A stretch of DNA of 64,000 bases from NCBI GenBank assembly GCA_022695795.1, contig MU404101.1, positions 243,972 through 307,971 on the forward strand. Reading direction: 5' to 3'. This DNA comes from Biscogniauxia marginata (lineage: Eukaryota; Ascomycota; Sordariomycetes; Xylariales; Xylariaceae). Shown piece by piece: positions 11,632-24,363 of this stretch. Both the position numbers and the translations under genes were made by a program. Numbering within the stretch: the stretch's first letter is position 1; the number at the start of each line of letters is the position of its first letter. Below the pieces are notes generated by a model, which searched no databases, was not told the origin of the DNA, and worked only from the letters and a program-made list of their open reading frames with translations.

Positions 11632-13157
11632 TCACGTACCGAATACCCAAGGGCCGGCATCGTTGCGGGGAGTGATTGGTCCTTCATGGCCATTTGTAAG
11701 GTTCTCATTTGGCGAAGGTGTTCGCCGCTCTCGGCCGTCTACACGCGATGCAGCATTCGGTATAGGCACCGGTTCGGTCGATGTCTGCCTCAATGGGGCC
11801 TCTGTTGCCATCACTGCGCGGTCAAGATGTACCGTTACATCGCCTATATCGTCCTGGGTAGGTGATTCGTGCAAGCTTTCGTCGCCATTGTTTTGCAACT
11901 TCGAGGGCGTGGGGCCGTCCGTCGCCTGGAGACTATGATCCTCGGATTTCTCCTCCCGCACGTCGTCTGCGCCCGAGTCGAACTGCTGCCAATCATCCGA
12001 AGGTTCATCTACCTCAGCGTCCAGATCGGCAGTAGCGCGGCAGTTGGGGCACATGAAGATTGGCGACGTCGGGCCATTAAGCATTTCGCGGATGCACTTG
12101 TAGTGCCATGTATGGGAGCACGGTGCCACAAAAAGGGATTGGCAAGGCTGTGACAGAAGGACTATTAGTAATCGACGGGAAGCACATTCAAGACTGTGTG
12201 GGCATTCTAGGGGCATACCGCAATGGCGCTCAGGCAGATGGAGCAGTCTTGCGCATGGGATGCAGAAGATGCGGAGGTCATGTCTCGTAGGCGTTTGTGG
12301 GTCGCCATGCTGCCAGCTAGTTAGCTACCGCCGTCGAAGTATACGCGAGGAGTCAAGGAATGGAATGAGAAGACGTACTTGAAGGTGTTTGGCTTGGCTT
12401 GCCATCCCCGGTTCAGCTCGATTCGCATCTTCACGCATCGATAGATCATCTCCTCGCCTCCCTTGAAGTCGATTCCCAGCTGGACAATGTCGCCATCGTT
12501 GACGGGAAACGGCTTGGACTCGGTGCCCGGCGCGCTCAGGCGAATGTGATTGAGGAACGTGCCGGAGGAGCTCTTGACGTCTTTGATGTACCATTTGCCC
12601 TTCTCGTACCAGAACTCGCAGTGGCGGCGGCTGACGACCTTGCTCTTGAAACCGACGGGGGCGGCAGATGGCGTGTTGATAGGCACGGGTGCATGGTTTT
12701 CACGCTCCGAGTAGCGGCCAACCTTGATGATCTCCTTACCGGTGGGCAGTGTGCGTGCGACGGGAGTGAATGACAGAGATGGCCGAGTCGACCGTGCATC
12801 GTAGAAGGCCGAGAGGCGTATGCTGGGCAGCATGTCGGAGGACAAGTCGCCCGTGGTCGCTGAGCGCGTTCGCGTCATGTCTGGTGGTGCGTGGGCGGCG
12901 GGTGCTGATCTCGACTGCAGGAATGCCTCGCAGGCAGCCTCGGAGTATTTAGTGGTTCGGCGACGGGTGGTGGGCCACGGGTCGGAAGGCCTGTCTATTG
13001 TTGTTGCAGGCGCGGGTTCGTGCAAGTAGATGGCCTCGACATGAGGCACGTATTCGGATGCGGATTCGAGTCGGGCTGTGGTGGCGGCGGGTGGGGTAAA
13101 TGTGGTGGTGTGCGTGTTCGCGTGGTGGAGGAGATGGTGGTGGTGATTGTGGTTGCC

Positions 13158-13195
<38 letters not shown>

Positions 13196-13418
13196 CGTGG
13201 TTGTTTGGGGTTTGGGTCGGGGTTTGGGTCTGGGGGTGCGAGTCGCGAGAGGAGGGATGGTGATTGTGGGTATAGTTGCGAAGATGGATCAGGCCTCTTA
13301 GGCGATTTGCCCTACCGGAAAAAAGAGACGATGACGTTGCCGGAGTGGTGGCAGTAGTAGGTGCGGACGGAGTAAGCGGCGGGAGAACGCCCGGGGACGA
13401 GGGCGCAGGCGTGAACAT
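11632..13418 (-). CDS. FHA-RING E3 ubiquitin ligase, Dma1/Dma2 type
   Basis: Exons 13418-12379, 12309-12219 and 12147-11632 (introns 69 and 71 nt, the first with a gtagctaac branch) give 548 residues. Residues about 225-320 form an FHA phosphothreonine-binding domain (VGRYSE, SRRHCEFW, SSSGTFLNHIRL). A RING-H2 finger follows: C369-x2-C372-x14-C387-x-H389-x2-H392-x2-C395-x14-C410-x2-C413. FHA then RING is the diagnostic order of fission yeast Dma1 and budding yeast Dma1/Dma2, which act in the mitotic checkpoint and septin/cytokinesis control. The N-terminal 200 residues are low-complexity (Ser run, His-rich). The last codons read into a GTACGTGA, so a further small 3' exon cannot be excluded. 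Confidence 0.85.
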
Positions 13419-13536
13419 TTATTCCTTTTTTGTTCCCTTTTAATTTTTAATTTTCTTCGCTCGAAGCAACTCGTCGCAAATGTCGTAGGATGCCCGAATA
13501 TTTGGGTTGTAATAAAATAAGTGGGCGACCGTTTGT

Positions 13537-13630
13537 TTTATTTTCCTCTTTTTTTTCTTTTCTTTCTTTTCCTTTCTTTTCTTTCTTTTCCTTTCTTTTC
13601 TTTCTTTTCCTTTCTTTTCTTTTTCCCCCT
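13537..13630. repeat. CTTTT/CCTTT pyrimidine tract
   Basis: A nearly pure C/T run built of CTTTC/CTTTT/CCTTT units, starting about 120 bp upstream of the FHA-RING start codon. In transcription orientation it is a purine tract in the likely promoter or 5' UTR. Frames across it (Lys/Glu/Arg or Phe/Ser/Leu) are artefacts. Confidence 0.85.
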
Positions 13631-13639
13631 CTCTTATTT

Positions 13640-16115
13640 ACTTTAAAACAGTATAATGTCAAAACGAGGGAGAGCAGCTGACGCCTTTTATTTGTTTTAT
13701 TCTTTTCCCTTTTATTAGCACGGGCGGCCACCGACGGGTTCTTGTCTTGTGCTGTCTCGTGAGGGGGATTCAGCCAATGTACCTACAATATGTACAGGCG
13801 GTGCGGAGTCGGCTGATCAATTGATCTTTTTCGGCCTTGCTGCGATCGGGTCTAGAACCGGTAGAGGTAGGTTATTAGGTAGGATGCATAGGTTGGGCTT
13901 TTAACTGTTGAACCGTGCAGGGAGAAGACCTAGTGGGACGTAGTTCACTACACCAAATAGAGACAGCTAGACAGATCAGCATAGGTAGATCGATTGTCGT
14001 AGTCCTCGTTGGAAGAAGCGGTTATGTTTGCATTGGCAACAGATGGAATGTGTAGTGGGTGAAGGATTGAAACTAGGTTTAAAAAGTAGGAAAGGAGAGC
14101 GAGAGAGAGAGAGTTAAAAGAGCCAACCTCGGGTTCGTGAACGCGACCCGGGATAGCAACTGGAACTGACGACATGGCTGGCCATGCACTTACATGTCAT
14201 CTATGTACATACATACATGCATATCTATTAGATCTTGCTCTAAATCTACCTCCAATCCAAACAAATATGATTATTATGTACATAGGATACATAGATCCGG
14301 GTACTAAGCCAGATGCCAACCTACCTACCTGACTTACAAAAACTCGACTCAGACCGAGCCGGGGTCTCAAGACTAGCACGGGCATAGACATTGGCATACA
14401 AGGGGGGGGATACACGGAAAACGCCTCCTTCCTTCTTCCTAGTCCCTGTCTCTCTGCTGACCCTCCTTTTTCCTGGCCTCTGGCCTCTGGCCTTTCGATG
14501 TTCTGACGTCCGAATTGCATGTGGTCGATAGGAGACGTCGTCACGCCACCACCACCAGTTCCATGTATTAGAGACAAGCTGGTTGCATGATGCAGAACAA
14601 AGCTAAACTAACCTGCCAACCTGCATAACCCGAGCAGGGATTGCCCGCAATTTTACTCTAGGTTAATACCTATTGTGTAATTAGTAGGTACCTACAGGTA
14701 GTTTACTCGCATCTCGCGCTGTCGCTACCCGAGACCGCCTTTCGATCAATTGCTGCCGAGAGGGACAACAAACTGCCTGGCAGCTCCTACTACTATCTAG
14801 AATCATGTCCCACCTTACGTAGGTATGTTAGGGATGAGGTATGTATTATCTTAGATATCTAGGGCAATCTTTTGTAGCGGCAGCAACATGTCTAAAACCT
14901 GTTAAGGTTGTGCTTCTTTTTTTAGGCCTAGACCAAAACCATGGAACTCGACATCGAGCCATATCCGCGTCTTTTAAGAGGGTTGGGATGGTAGGTTTTT
15001 AAAAAGGGGGGGGCCACTTGATCAACCTGCAGAAAGAATCTCGCTCAACCCACTAGGTAGTTACTCGGGGCTAATAAGAGGAAATGTAGGTAGGTTAGGT
15101 ATATGCGCATCCATCCATCCTGTCCTACACCAGATATACATGGTTGCGAATCTCACAGATCGGTTTAGTTTGTGCTTAAGCAGCAGTCAATTCCAACCGA
15201 TTCGACATCTGGTTTAGCCAATCCGAGATGCGCCCTCCCCCGCCTCTTAACCCTGAGCACCACCGGAAAAGATGACGGATAGGTAATAGCGTTCAGGCTC
15301 CCGTACTAACTCACACCCCTAACCTTGCTACGCGGCGATAACATCTCAAACCTTCCACGGCGCCGTCAAACCCAACAGGATGAGCCGCGTCGTCCTCGCC
15401 GACTTCCTGACTATACCTTCCTAGGCACGTAGCTTTCCAACCGCTGCCCCCTATCGTCGATTTATTTTCTTAGCAGAATTAGTAAAATCAGACGGCCCTG
15501 TAATCATGGTGGTGGTTGGCAAAGACCCTTCCAAGAATACGATGTTGCAGCCATTCCCCTGTCCGTACTTAACCGTTTCCCGGGCCAGGAAACCCGTCGT
15601 AAGCTCGCATAAACACAGCTATTACCGATGGAGAACAAAGAAAAGAGAGACATGTTTCTCGGAAACTTACCTCATCCGGAGGCGCTTCAAGACCAATTTA
15701 CCTAGGCAATTCATAGAGGATTCTTTATAGGTAGGCTGGTATATAAATAGATAGTCAGACAAGCCTCATTGAACTTAGCCTCACCTGAGATTCGCTTCCT
15801 CCTGATAGATGTACGACTTCGATCCAGCATAGAAAAGAAAGAGAAAGAAATTAGGGAGAGCTGACAATGATATCCCCTAGCATTAACAGTTATAAATCAC
15901 TCCTTTCACACTTTCTTCTCTTTTCATTGCAACGGCTTCACTCAGTCTGCTTTTTGGCGGGGTTTCTGGTAGACTCCGGAGGTCCTAAGAGCGACACAAT
16001 CGGCGTCGTTCCGGTCTTGTGGTAGGTATGCTGACTACCTACTTACGAAGGCCCTCCGCAGTGCACCTTATTGCCTACCACATAAGAAGCCACATCTTCT
16101 CTTTCGTCGCGACTT
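13640..16115. other. intergenic, no gene supported
   Basis: About 2.5 kb of mixed composition with many TAGGTA/ACCT tetramers and short CATA runs (about 14205-14220). Open frames of 74-126 codons show no motif or conserved-looking composition. Confidence 0.5.
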
Positions 16116-17637
16116 TCATCGGAATACGAACCAGTCCTGCTGTGCTCCACATCTCCGGCATCTTCTTCTCTGATTCGTGAGGCCTGACTCAGCCTCGCGT
16201 TCGGTTATCTTCCTATGAGCAATTGCCCGTTTACTGCCTGGTTGGAATTCTTGTTGGATCCAAATGATAGGCTTTACTTTTTCTACATTACGTTTCAAGT
16301 CTTCGGGTAGAATGTTGTAGTAGCGGGCGGCTCGCTTTAAATCTGCACCGGTTTCATCTGTACTTCCTTCCAGTGAAGCAAGCGTCAAGTTGACAAGCCA
16401 CACCAAGTTTTTTTTCCTCTTCTGAAAGTTTCTATGGGAGCCTATTCTGCAAGAGCTCTTTCTAGGCTTTCCTTCTGCTCTCCGGTTTTCGAGACAAGGT
16501 AACTCGAATGAAGGGTCTCCAGATAGAAAAAGGTGTCAGCTTGTTTGAATTGCTGGAGATCGCAGAGCTCCTTGAATTCTCTGAGCGGGCTTGAGGATAA
16601 GCATATAAGCTGCTGTAGAGCTAAAGAAGACGTCTGATAATCGCCAAGTTCCTTTGAAATGTTTAGAACTAGCATGATAGGATCTTCGGACGCAGGATAC
16701 CCGTCCTTCGTCTCTTAACTTGCGTTTACCTTTTTGTAAGGTAAACAAACCGGTAGATCCTCTTCTTCATTGGAGGTGCGTGTTGTAAGGGTTCAACAAA
16801 ATAATAGCGAGAACACTATATCCATGATGTGGGTTGGCCGTTTCATGCTTAGATCACTGGTATAAGAGTTCAGATTAAACCAGATACAAAGGCCAAGATT
16901 CTAATATATAATATATAAGCTACATGAGAATATGTTCTTTCATGGAATATTGGTACTTACCTCAGTCGAAGTAATAGGTTCATCAACTGGCTCTGCTGAG
17001 ATGCGGGTTCGTCCTAGAGTGCATTGAACTAGTGGAAGAGTCTCAAGGTAGCTTCGTCTTTTTATTTTATTTAATTTTAAATCCTTTTTACGAAAATCCT
17101 TTTTTGGCAAAGTCTGGCCCAAGAGATATCGCATATATTTGCATTACTTCCAAGTACAGAAGTGAATATTGGCAGCGATCCACACTGCCCACGCCGTCGG
17201 AATAGCTGTGATCTAACCTAGAAGACGCGCATTGTAGTTGCCTTTCCCTAAGAGCATTTATGCATAATGTGTAAGCACAATAGGGTTGGGTGAGAGTTCT
17301 TGTAGGCTCTCTTGGAAAAGTTTCGTAGCAGCGGTAAAGTTCCCGGGTCTGTGAAAACGAGATGGTTCATCCAAGTAGATTTCTAGACCATCCTGCATCT
17401 TTAGATTAAGATGAAGTGTAAAATGCTTAGTTTATAATCGTTTTTGGACGACATTAATGATAAAAGATAGCCATCCAGTGCCAGAACAGGGTTCTGGGAT
17501 ATCGAGCCGAGTTCGCGATCACACATTTCTGACTTTAGCAAAGTATCCAAGACGGACTCAAGCTTCGCTTTTGAACAATATCCTAGAGACCGAATGGGCC
17601 TTTCATCCGCCCCTACAGACAAGGGAGGGTTTGACAT
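16116..17637 (-). pseudogene. decayed helical-repeat protein gene, unknown function
   Basis: On the minus strand four short frames in succession read like pieces of one alpha-helical protein: RPIRSLGYCSKAKLESVLDT (17.5 kb), DEPSRFHRPGNFTAATKLF with FQESLQELSPNP (17.3 kb), ELGDYQTSSLALQQLI with REFKELCDLQQFKQADTF (16.6 kb), and ARYYNILPEDLKRNVEKV (16.3 kb). The spacing of A/L/Y positions resembles TPR-like repeats. The pieces lie in different frames and are separated by stops (for example a TAA near 17260) that I could not remove with canonical introns. I infer a degenerated gene; a multi-intron live gene is less likely. Family not recognised. Confidence 0.35.
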
Positions 17638-17728
17638 CCCCTTCGAGGAGAAGGGAGACGTTGTATTCAGAAGTCGTACTTGTAATACTCAAGATGTCTG
17701 GGATCTTCACAGCCATCTGGATGGTCAT

Positions 17729-18131
17729 TGTTACGAACCTTCCTTGTGCTGTGTCACGTGTGGGTCACGTGGACCAGAATGGATCGTTGAATCATGGATT
17801 GAGAATCCATGATTCAATGATTTGATGGATCATTAAATCATGAATGAAGAATCAGTGATTCAATGATTCGAAAGTTTTTATGTGAGGGGAGAACGAGTAT
17901 AAGTAGATTGGAATTTCCTATGTATCTAGTCATTCATTCTTCAGCTATCAATCTAAGACTACAGTCACTCTTTGATACTATAGTGAGAGTACCTTGAAAC
18001 CTCTCTGACGAACAACCATTGTGAAATACTTGAACCAATCTCAACCCACTGTTACCTTCAAATCAAGAAAACCCAGTACGTACTCACCTGTGAAGTCAGC
18101 TGACTAAGAACACACAGGGAGGTTCGTCACA
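17729..18131 (+). mobile_element. solo LTR, copy 1, with 5-bp target duplication
   Basis: Begins TGTTACGAAC and ends GTTCGTCACA (TG..CA with imperfect inverted ends). It is flanked by a perfect direct repeat GTCAT at 17724-17728 and 18132-18136. No internal retrotransposon sequence is present. The 3' half matches the copies at 29.3, 32.1, 35.2 and 47.8 kb closely. Positions 17787-17817 hold a near-perfect hairpin (TTGAATCATGGATT and its complement) repeated imperfectly just downstream. A 5-bp duplication suits a Ty3/gypsy-type element. Confidence 0.88.
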
Positions 18132-18787
18132 GTCATGTCGTTCCTTGAATACTGTGATGTGACGTCTAAACAAGTAAAACCGAATTCCAAGGATGAGGTT
18201 TAAGACGATAGGTCGATGCTCATTTAGATTGATAGCACAGGCTTCAAATAGTTTAGATCATGGAAAGTATAAGGCAAATCCTAAGTGAACTCAATATACA
18301 TTGCCTAGTGCTTGCTCCGACAACCTTTTTAGGCATGTACATAACCATCTCTATACGTAAACTTCCTACATGTAAGTATTGACGCGTAGTAGTCCAAGGC
18401 ATGGAAGACTTTAACTCTTTTGATAAAACCATTGAAATGACTGAGTTGAGATTTCTTGAATGTCACATGTGGGTATTGATGCATGCTACATGATGTATGT
18501 ACCTACCTACCTAAGGTACATAGGTACTCTTTAAGCTGGTATGTTAAACACATACCATTTTTTCGCCATTTTGATTGGCTAAGGTTGAGGAAGTAGGGAG
18601 AAAAGCACGAGCCACAATAAAAAAAGAGCTGTCGGAGATAAGAGATAAGAGATAAGAATTTTGATTAGGATCGTGGGTCAAGATCAGAAAAGCGTCACTC
18701 CGATTGCAAATCTTCTTTGCTTTTTGATCAAGCCTTTTGTCGCGCGTTGCGAATTACAAGTTTGACGAAACGTGCCCGTGCCCAAAT

Positions 18788-20587
18788 ATGAGTATGTTTC
18801 GCGCTTGTTCGCCCAAATACCTAACAAGGAGTCTTGCATCTCCTGCGCGATCATGGGGTAAGGTATTCCGACCCGTTCAGTTTCGGACGTTAGCTACCGT
18901 GCGAGTGCCGAAGCCAAAGGTATGTTGCTACACCTCTGCTGCGTGAACAAGTGCCAACATCTTCCAGGACCCTACAGAGCTTGACCAGGTGTCGACACTA
19001 CCAAATGGTGTTCGCGTCGCTTCCGAGGCCTTGCCAGGGTCTTTCTCTGGTGTTGGTGTCTACATCGAGGCCGGCTCCCGGTTCGAAAATACGCACTTGA
19101 GCGGAGTGAGCCACATCGTCGACCGCCTCGCCTTCCAGTCGACTACCAACAGGGATCCCGAGGCCATGCAAGAGATTGTGGAGTCTCTCGGAGGGAATAT
19201 TCAGTGTGTCTCGTCCAGAGAATCTATCATGTACCAGGCTGCGACCTTCAACTCTGCTGTTCCCACCGCGGTCGAGCTCCTCGCCGATACCATACAGAAT
19301 CCTCAAATCACAGAACAAGAAGTAGCGCAAGAGCTGGCGACGGCGCAATACGAGATTAATGAAATATGGAAGAAACCCGAGCTTATCCTGCCCGAATTGG
19401 TCCACATGGCTGCATTCAAAGACAACACTCTCGGCAACCCGCTCCTATGTCCCATGGAACGAATCTCGCAGATTGACAGTTCAGTTATTCGGGCATACAG
19501 GGATGCATTCTACCGCCCAGAAAGGACTGTTGTCGCTTTTGCTGGAGTTCCACACGCCGAGGCCGTGCAGTTGGCAACACAGTTCTTCGGTAAAATGCAG
19601 GGATCTGAACCACTACTATTATCCCGAACGGGATCGGAATCCTCTTTAGAATCCCTATCATCAGATCAAAGCGAGAATTCCTTCTCTTCTTCCTCTTCTT
19701 CATATTCATCAGCTCCACCAGCATCTCAGCTGTCGACCGGTCTATTATCTAAGATACCCCTATTCAAGAATCTCTCCACTTCCGCATCCAACAACGCCGC
19801 AGTCCACAGCACGCCCATTATCCCAACAGAGGAAGATATCAGCACACCTGCTCATTATACGGGTGGTTTTGTCGCTCTCCCCACTCAACCGCCATCTCTA
19901 AACCCTATGGTGCCTGCATTAACTCACATTCATCTCGCCTTCGAAGGATTACCTATTGCCTCCGACGATATCTACGCGCTTGCAACCTTGAACACACTAC
20001 TCGGTGGCGGCGGCTCCTTTTCGGCAGGTGGTCCGGGGAAGGGCATGTATTCGCGATTATACACAAACGTGTTGAATCAGCACGCTTGGGTGGAGTCTTG
20101 CGTTGCCTTTAACCACTCGTACACCGATTCCGGCCTGTTCGGCATCTCAGCCTTGTGTATGCCTGGTTATACTCAACAAATGCTTGATGTCATGTGCCAA
20201 GAGCTACGTGCACTTACCCTAGATACTGGACTTGCGGCTCTTAGTCATGTGGAAGTCAACCGTGCCAAGAATCAACTACGATCGAGTCTGTTGATGAACC
20301 TAGAAAGTCGGATGGTGGAACTGGAGGACCTCGGCAGACAAGTTCAGGTGCATGGTCGAAAAGTACCAGTCCACGAGATGTGCCGGAAAATTGAGAACCT
20401 CACAGTTAGGGAACTACGGCGTGTAGCTAAACAAGTTGTCGGCGGCTTAGTCGAGAACAAGGGAAATGGAAGCGGCTCCCCGACTGTTGTGTTGCAAGAA
20501 GCACAGGCCCCCGGTGTCTCGGCAAAGCAAATGACTTGGGAGGAGATCCAGGACAGGATATACAGGTGGGGCTTGGGTAAACGGTGA
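18788..20587 (+). CDS. MAS2: mitochondrial processing peptidase alpha subunit
   Basis: Exons 18788-18919 and 18968-20587 (48-nt intron, gtatgt..ccag) give 583 residues; a second in-frame Met two codons later is an equally good start. The N-terminus is a mitochondrial presequence rich in Arg/Ser/Ala. The body is an M16-family protease fold whose zinc site is degenerate (SHIVDRLAF where the beta subunit has HxxEH), and about residues 389-410 carry the glycine-rich loop GGGGSFSAGGPGKGMYSRLY, diagnostic of alpha-MPP and used for presequence binding. It works with the beta subunit in the matrix to remove import signals. A Ser-rich insertion (about 272-300) is not part of the conserved fold. Confidence 0.93.
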
Positions 20588-21134
20588 AGGGGTACATTTT
20601 ACTTGTCATGATCAGATAATCTGAGACCAGACCTGCTCTTAGGGTATTCGAGACTAGACGACCGGGCCTCGTCGATTCGGGCCTAGTTTATGGGCCATGT
20701 CCCTCTGTACAATGATGTATAATAACGAACGTCATGAAAGAACTGGGATAATGCACGGTGCATAAAATGAAGAAAAGTTGGACAGCTCTTCCCACAATAT
20801 TTCTTTTTTGCATGGGGGGTTTAATTGTCTGCTAGTTGATGAGGATATGTTATCTACCGTTTACCACGTCTTGAGTCCAATACTGGATATTACAGCACGA
20901 GGTCTGGATACCGTGGTGAGTGTGTGTCTATGATGTAAGCGTAGGCAAGTCGATGGAAATATCGTTCTTGCGTAACTACCTTAACACAGATGTAAGGGAT
21001 CAGATAAGCTGGGGGCAGAATATAGCAAAAGTGTTAGATCGTTGCTTCATGTGCGCTCCTTTACTTTCCTTCATTGTGATGTGGCAAACAAAGTAACTCA
21101 ACCCAACCCGCTCCCGCTCAATTTTTTTTTAAAA

Positions 21135-21169
<35 letters not shown>

Positions 21170-23680
21170 TAGCTTAGATTGCGTAGAGAATATTTGCCGC
21201 CTATATCTTCATTTTGGAGTATTTCTTTCAAGATAGGGGTAAAAAGAAGAGCTTTATGTATTAAGACCCTAAAATTAATCAAGCAACTAGGTATCTTGTA
21301 CGTGGTTTATACTTTGATTTCTACTTGTTACCTAGTACGCTCAGCCTGGGTTCATTGGAAGATGAAAAGCCTTCCAGACCACTGCCTCACTTAAACTACG
21401 ACCAATGGCGGAAGACGGTTACGGAGGACTATATCTGGCTCATATTTCTCAGTATTATTATGAACCATATCACCTTGACATAAACTACCATGGTTCAGTA
21501 TTCAATTATGTATCGTGCACAATAAGATGTGCTTCAGTTGCACTGATTTCGAGAGTTCTTTCATCCTATAAATCCATAAGGTCGTCGAAAACACTACATA
21601 GACTGCTGGCATCTAGGATCAGAAGTTGGCCTGGAGTAACGCACGTCAGAATGCTCAAGATTCATTTAGGGACTAAAAGGTAAATATCTATAGTATATTG
21701 GGTCATGAAATAGTCGTACAAATTTTGAAAATAAGGAGGAGAGCTCTCTAGTGATTATTCTCAGTTTAATAGTGACGCTATACACCCATTACCACTAGTC
21801 TGTTGTGTACCTGACCACTCCCTTGGAAGATCAACATGGGAATCAGCTGTCGCCCATCTTCAGTCAACGGCTTTGCTAATTACCGGGCCCTCTGGAGCGA
21901 CTTTTGAGATACAAAAATACTTCACCATGCCTAATTGGGGCAATGACCTGTCTCTATCAGCCATCAGAGCCGGAAGGGAATTATAAATATCTCAAGTCGT
22001 CGTCAATTAGGAGCTTAACCCAAATAATTAGGTATATACCATATATTTTGGTGGTTTCAACTTATAACCCGGTTTCAGTCACTCGGAGGCAACTAGTCCA
22101 AGATGTAATTACTGAGGAGTTTTGGCGAAGTACTATTGCTAGTTGAACAAGGATTGCAACAATGAAGCAGGCACAAGTTGACGGCTAGATGCATCGCACT
22201 TAAATACTGAGTCTATTAAGTTATCTGCCAAAATCGAAATCATTTGGAACGACGTTCTAGGCCCTCATCTTGACTTTGATGATCGATCCAATGTCGTGGT
22301 CCTATTTCGCCAGCCGAGTATCTGCCTTGCCAATGCATGTTTGTCAATGTACTTGGCATAAAAGCCAACTCTTTAGGATTTTATGCACTAAGTACTAATT
22401 ACTTACAATGCACGCAATCCGTCGTTGAAACTCTATTATGCGGATAACGTCCTGTGAGAGCGAGGCTTCCCCGGGTATTCCGAACGCCTAGCACGGCCTA
22501 GATAGTAGGTTACGCTCATGATCCTCTGAGCCTGATCCGATCATGGAAAGACAAGCGGAATTCTCTACAATAGCGGATGTCCTGGTCAGTGGTCATTGCT
22601 GGGAATATTGGCAGTTTTGCATGTGTATATTAAGTTTACCTAGGAATTCCCCAGGTGATGAAAATTTCGCTTAAATTAAATTAATTTTCGTTCGTAATCC
22701 TCGCTCTCCGTAATCTATTGAGGCAGGTGTCATCTATTCAAGGGTTATGTCACTGGATGCGTAGTATGGGCTTAGGCGACAATGTAGTTGTTGCGCGGAG
22801 GACTAGAACTACAGCTACCTAACGAATAGTCTCTTTGTTCCCTAGAAGGTACATATCACGTCGTAGCCTTGACTCCTTGCACGGTTCCTGACAGGCTATG
22901 TGGTATGGAAACAAACATATAGGCATGACCAGGATTCAAGATTTTTATCAATAGAAAATCATGTCTCATACTGACAGGAGATCGAGAATCCGACATCATA
23001 CGACCAGAACTCCCAAGAAACCCCAGAGATTCCCTCCTGCTAAGAACTATAGGTACTGAAAATAAGCGGTATGCGCACGGACAAGTGTGTGAAGGGTGCG
23101 AGAAGCAAAGAATGATATGGGGATGAGGCTCTGTGCACACTGACTATCAGAGTGTACGAAATAGGTACTGAAAAGTGCGAGCTTAAGTCCTGATTGGCCA
23201 GATTCTCCCTACAATGGACCCGATTTTCTATAGAATGGGGCTTCCCACTTATAGCATATGACTTACAAGTGAACCGTGTGTATAACCTCTCCTATGTCAT
23301 TTAACATGCTGTTTGCTTCCCAAGAATGGATCATGGCTTGTTGAAGGATGTGTACTCTCTTTAAAGGTACCTTAGGCAAGTATTTCATTGGACTTTATTA
23401 TGTACATAACCGGTGCGCAATGGTTTCATAAACGCAATTTTATTTAATAATAAACCGAATGATTCATTAGTATGATATTATTAAGGTGTAATACGAACAT
23501 CTTATAAGTGGTTAGCTTCACCCTTTTTTCTTTCTCATTATCATCACTTTTGAAGATCATGAAGCCAAATTGCATCTCGTTCATCAAAACACTTCATATG
23601 CCAGATGGCACCTTTCTCTCCCACGGATTACAGCACCCGAAACACCTTCGGAAAATCCAGCGTATCAGACCAAAGAACTC
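20588..23680. other. intergenic or gene-relic region
   Basis: Mostly featureless. A (GA)n microsatellite with flanking T9/A13 runs lies at 21122-21169. Around 21811-21990 one + frame reads VPDHSLGRSTWESAVAHLQS then GPSGATFEIQKYF and MPNWGNDLSLSAIRAG before a stop; the composition looks protein-like and may be a relic, but I do not recognise it. Confidence 0.4.
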
Positions 23681-23689
23681 AGCCCACCG

Positions 23690-24126
23690 CATATGATCAA
23701 GGTTGTTGACTTGGGAGGTGTAGCCTATGCTGTCCAGCATAGTCCGAAGGTATTCTCGCGTCGTCGTTGACCATGTTAGTATATATTTCCGTTGAGCGGA
23801 GGAAATGACTTGAAGTCTGACGTGTTTTGTCTTAACTGGTAAGGTCTCGGCAAATCGTCTATAGGAAGCTTGACAGGAGTACTCCGGTAGCGACGATGTC
23901 TTCAGTGCCCATTCCTGACTTCAGTTCTTCTCGTTGTTGACGATAATAATATTGAGGAGGATGTTGAGAGTCTGCTTACCTCCTGGAACTACTCTAATGT
24001 CTTCATCATTCGTCATAGCAGCGACGAGGGAATCATGACTGGTCCATATTTCTTCTCGCGTGAAGGTGTCTTTTGGGCTTGGAGACTATACGAACTACCC
24101 TATTCCCTCACAGTCGTCTCAGCTTA
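23690..24126 (+). pseudogene. possible relic of an unknown protein-coding gene
   Basis: A + strand stretch contains protein-like segments interrupted by stops: HMIKVVDLGGVAYAVQHSPK near 23690, and after a gap NNIEEDVESLLTSWNYSNVF with FIIRHSSDEGIMTGPYFFSR, ending ELPYSLTVVSA at a TAA near 24126. The second segment is about 60 codons of balanced, structured-looking sequence. No start codon or continuous gene model was found. Function unknown. Confidence 0.3.
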
Positions 24127-24363
24127 ACAATATTAACAGTCATAAATTTATGTAAAGTATCAAGTTATTCTGGTAGATCACATGAACAGCGCCTGGGTTT
24201 TCATGGCTGAGGTGCAAGTAGCAATCTTTTCCCCGGTAGTAGCGATTTTTGATAGTAGATCGCTTACCTAGTCACAATAGCTGTACACCATTCCATATTT
24301 ACATACGAAGTAGGATGTCAATTAATACATGCTTGCGAACTTTACACGGACATCTGATTCGGC

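Noticed and set aside
13447..13731. Lys/Glu/Arg-rich minus frame over the pyrimidine tract
   Set aside because: Composition of a simple repeat; no start context or domain.
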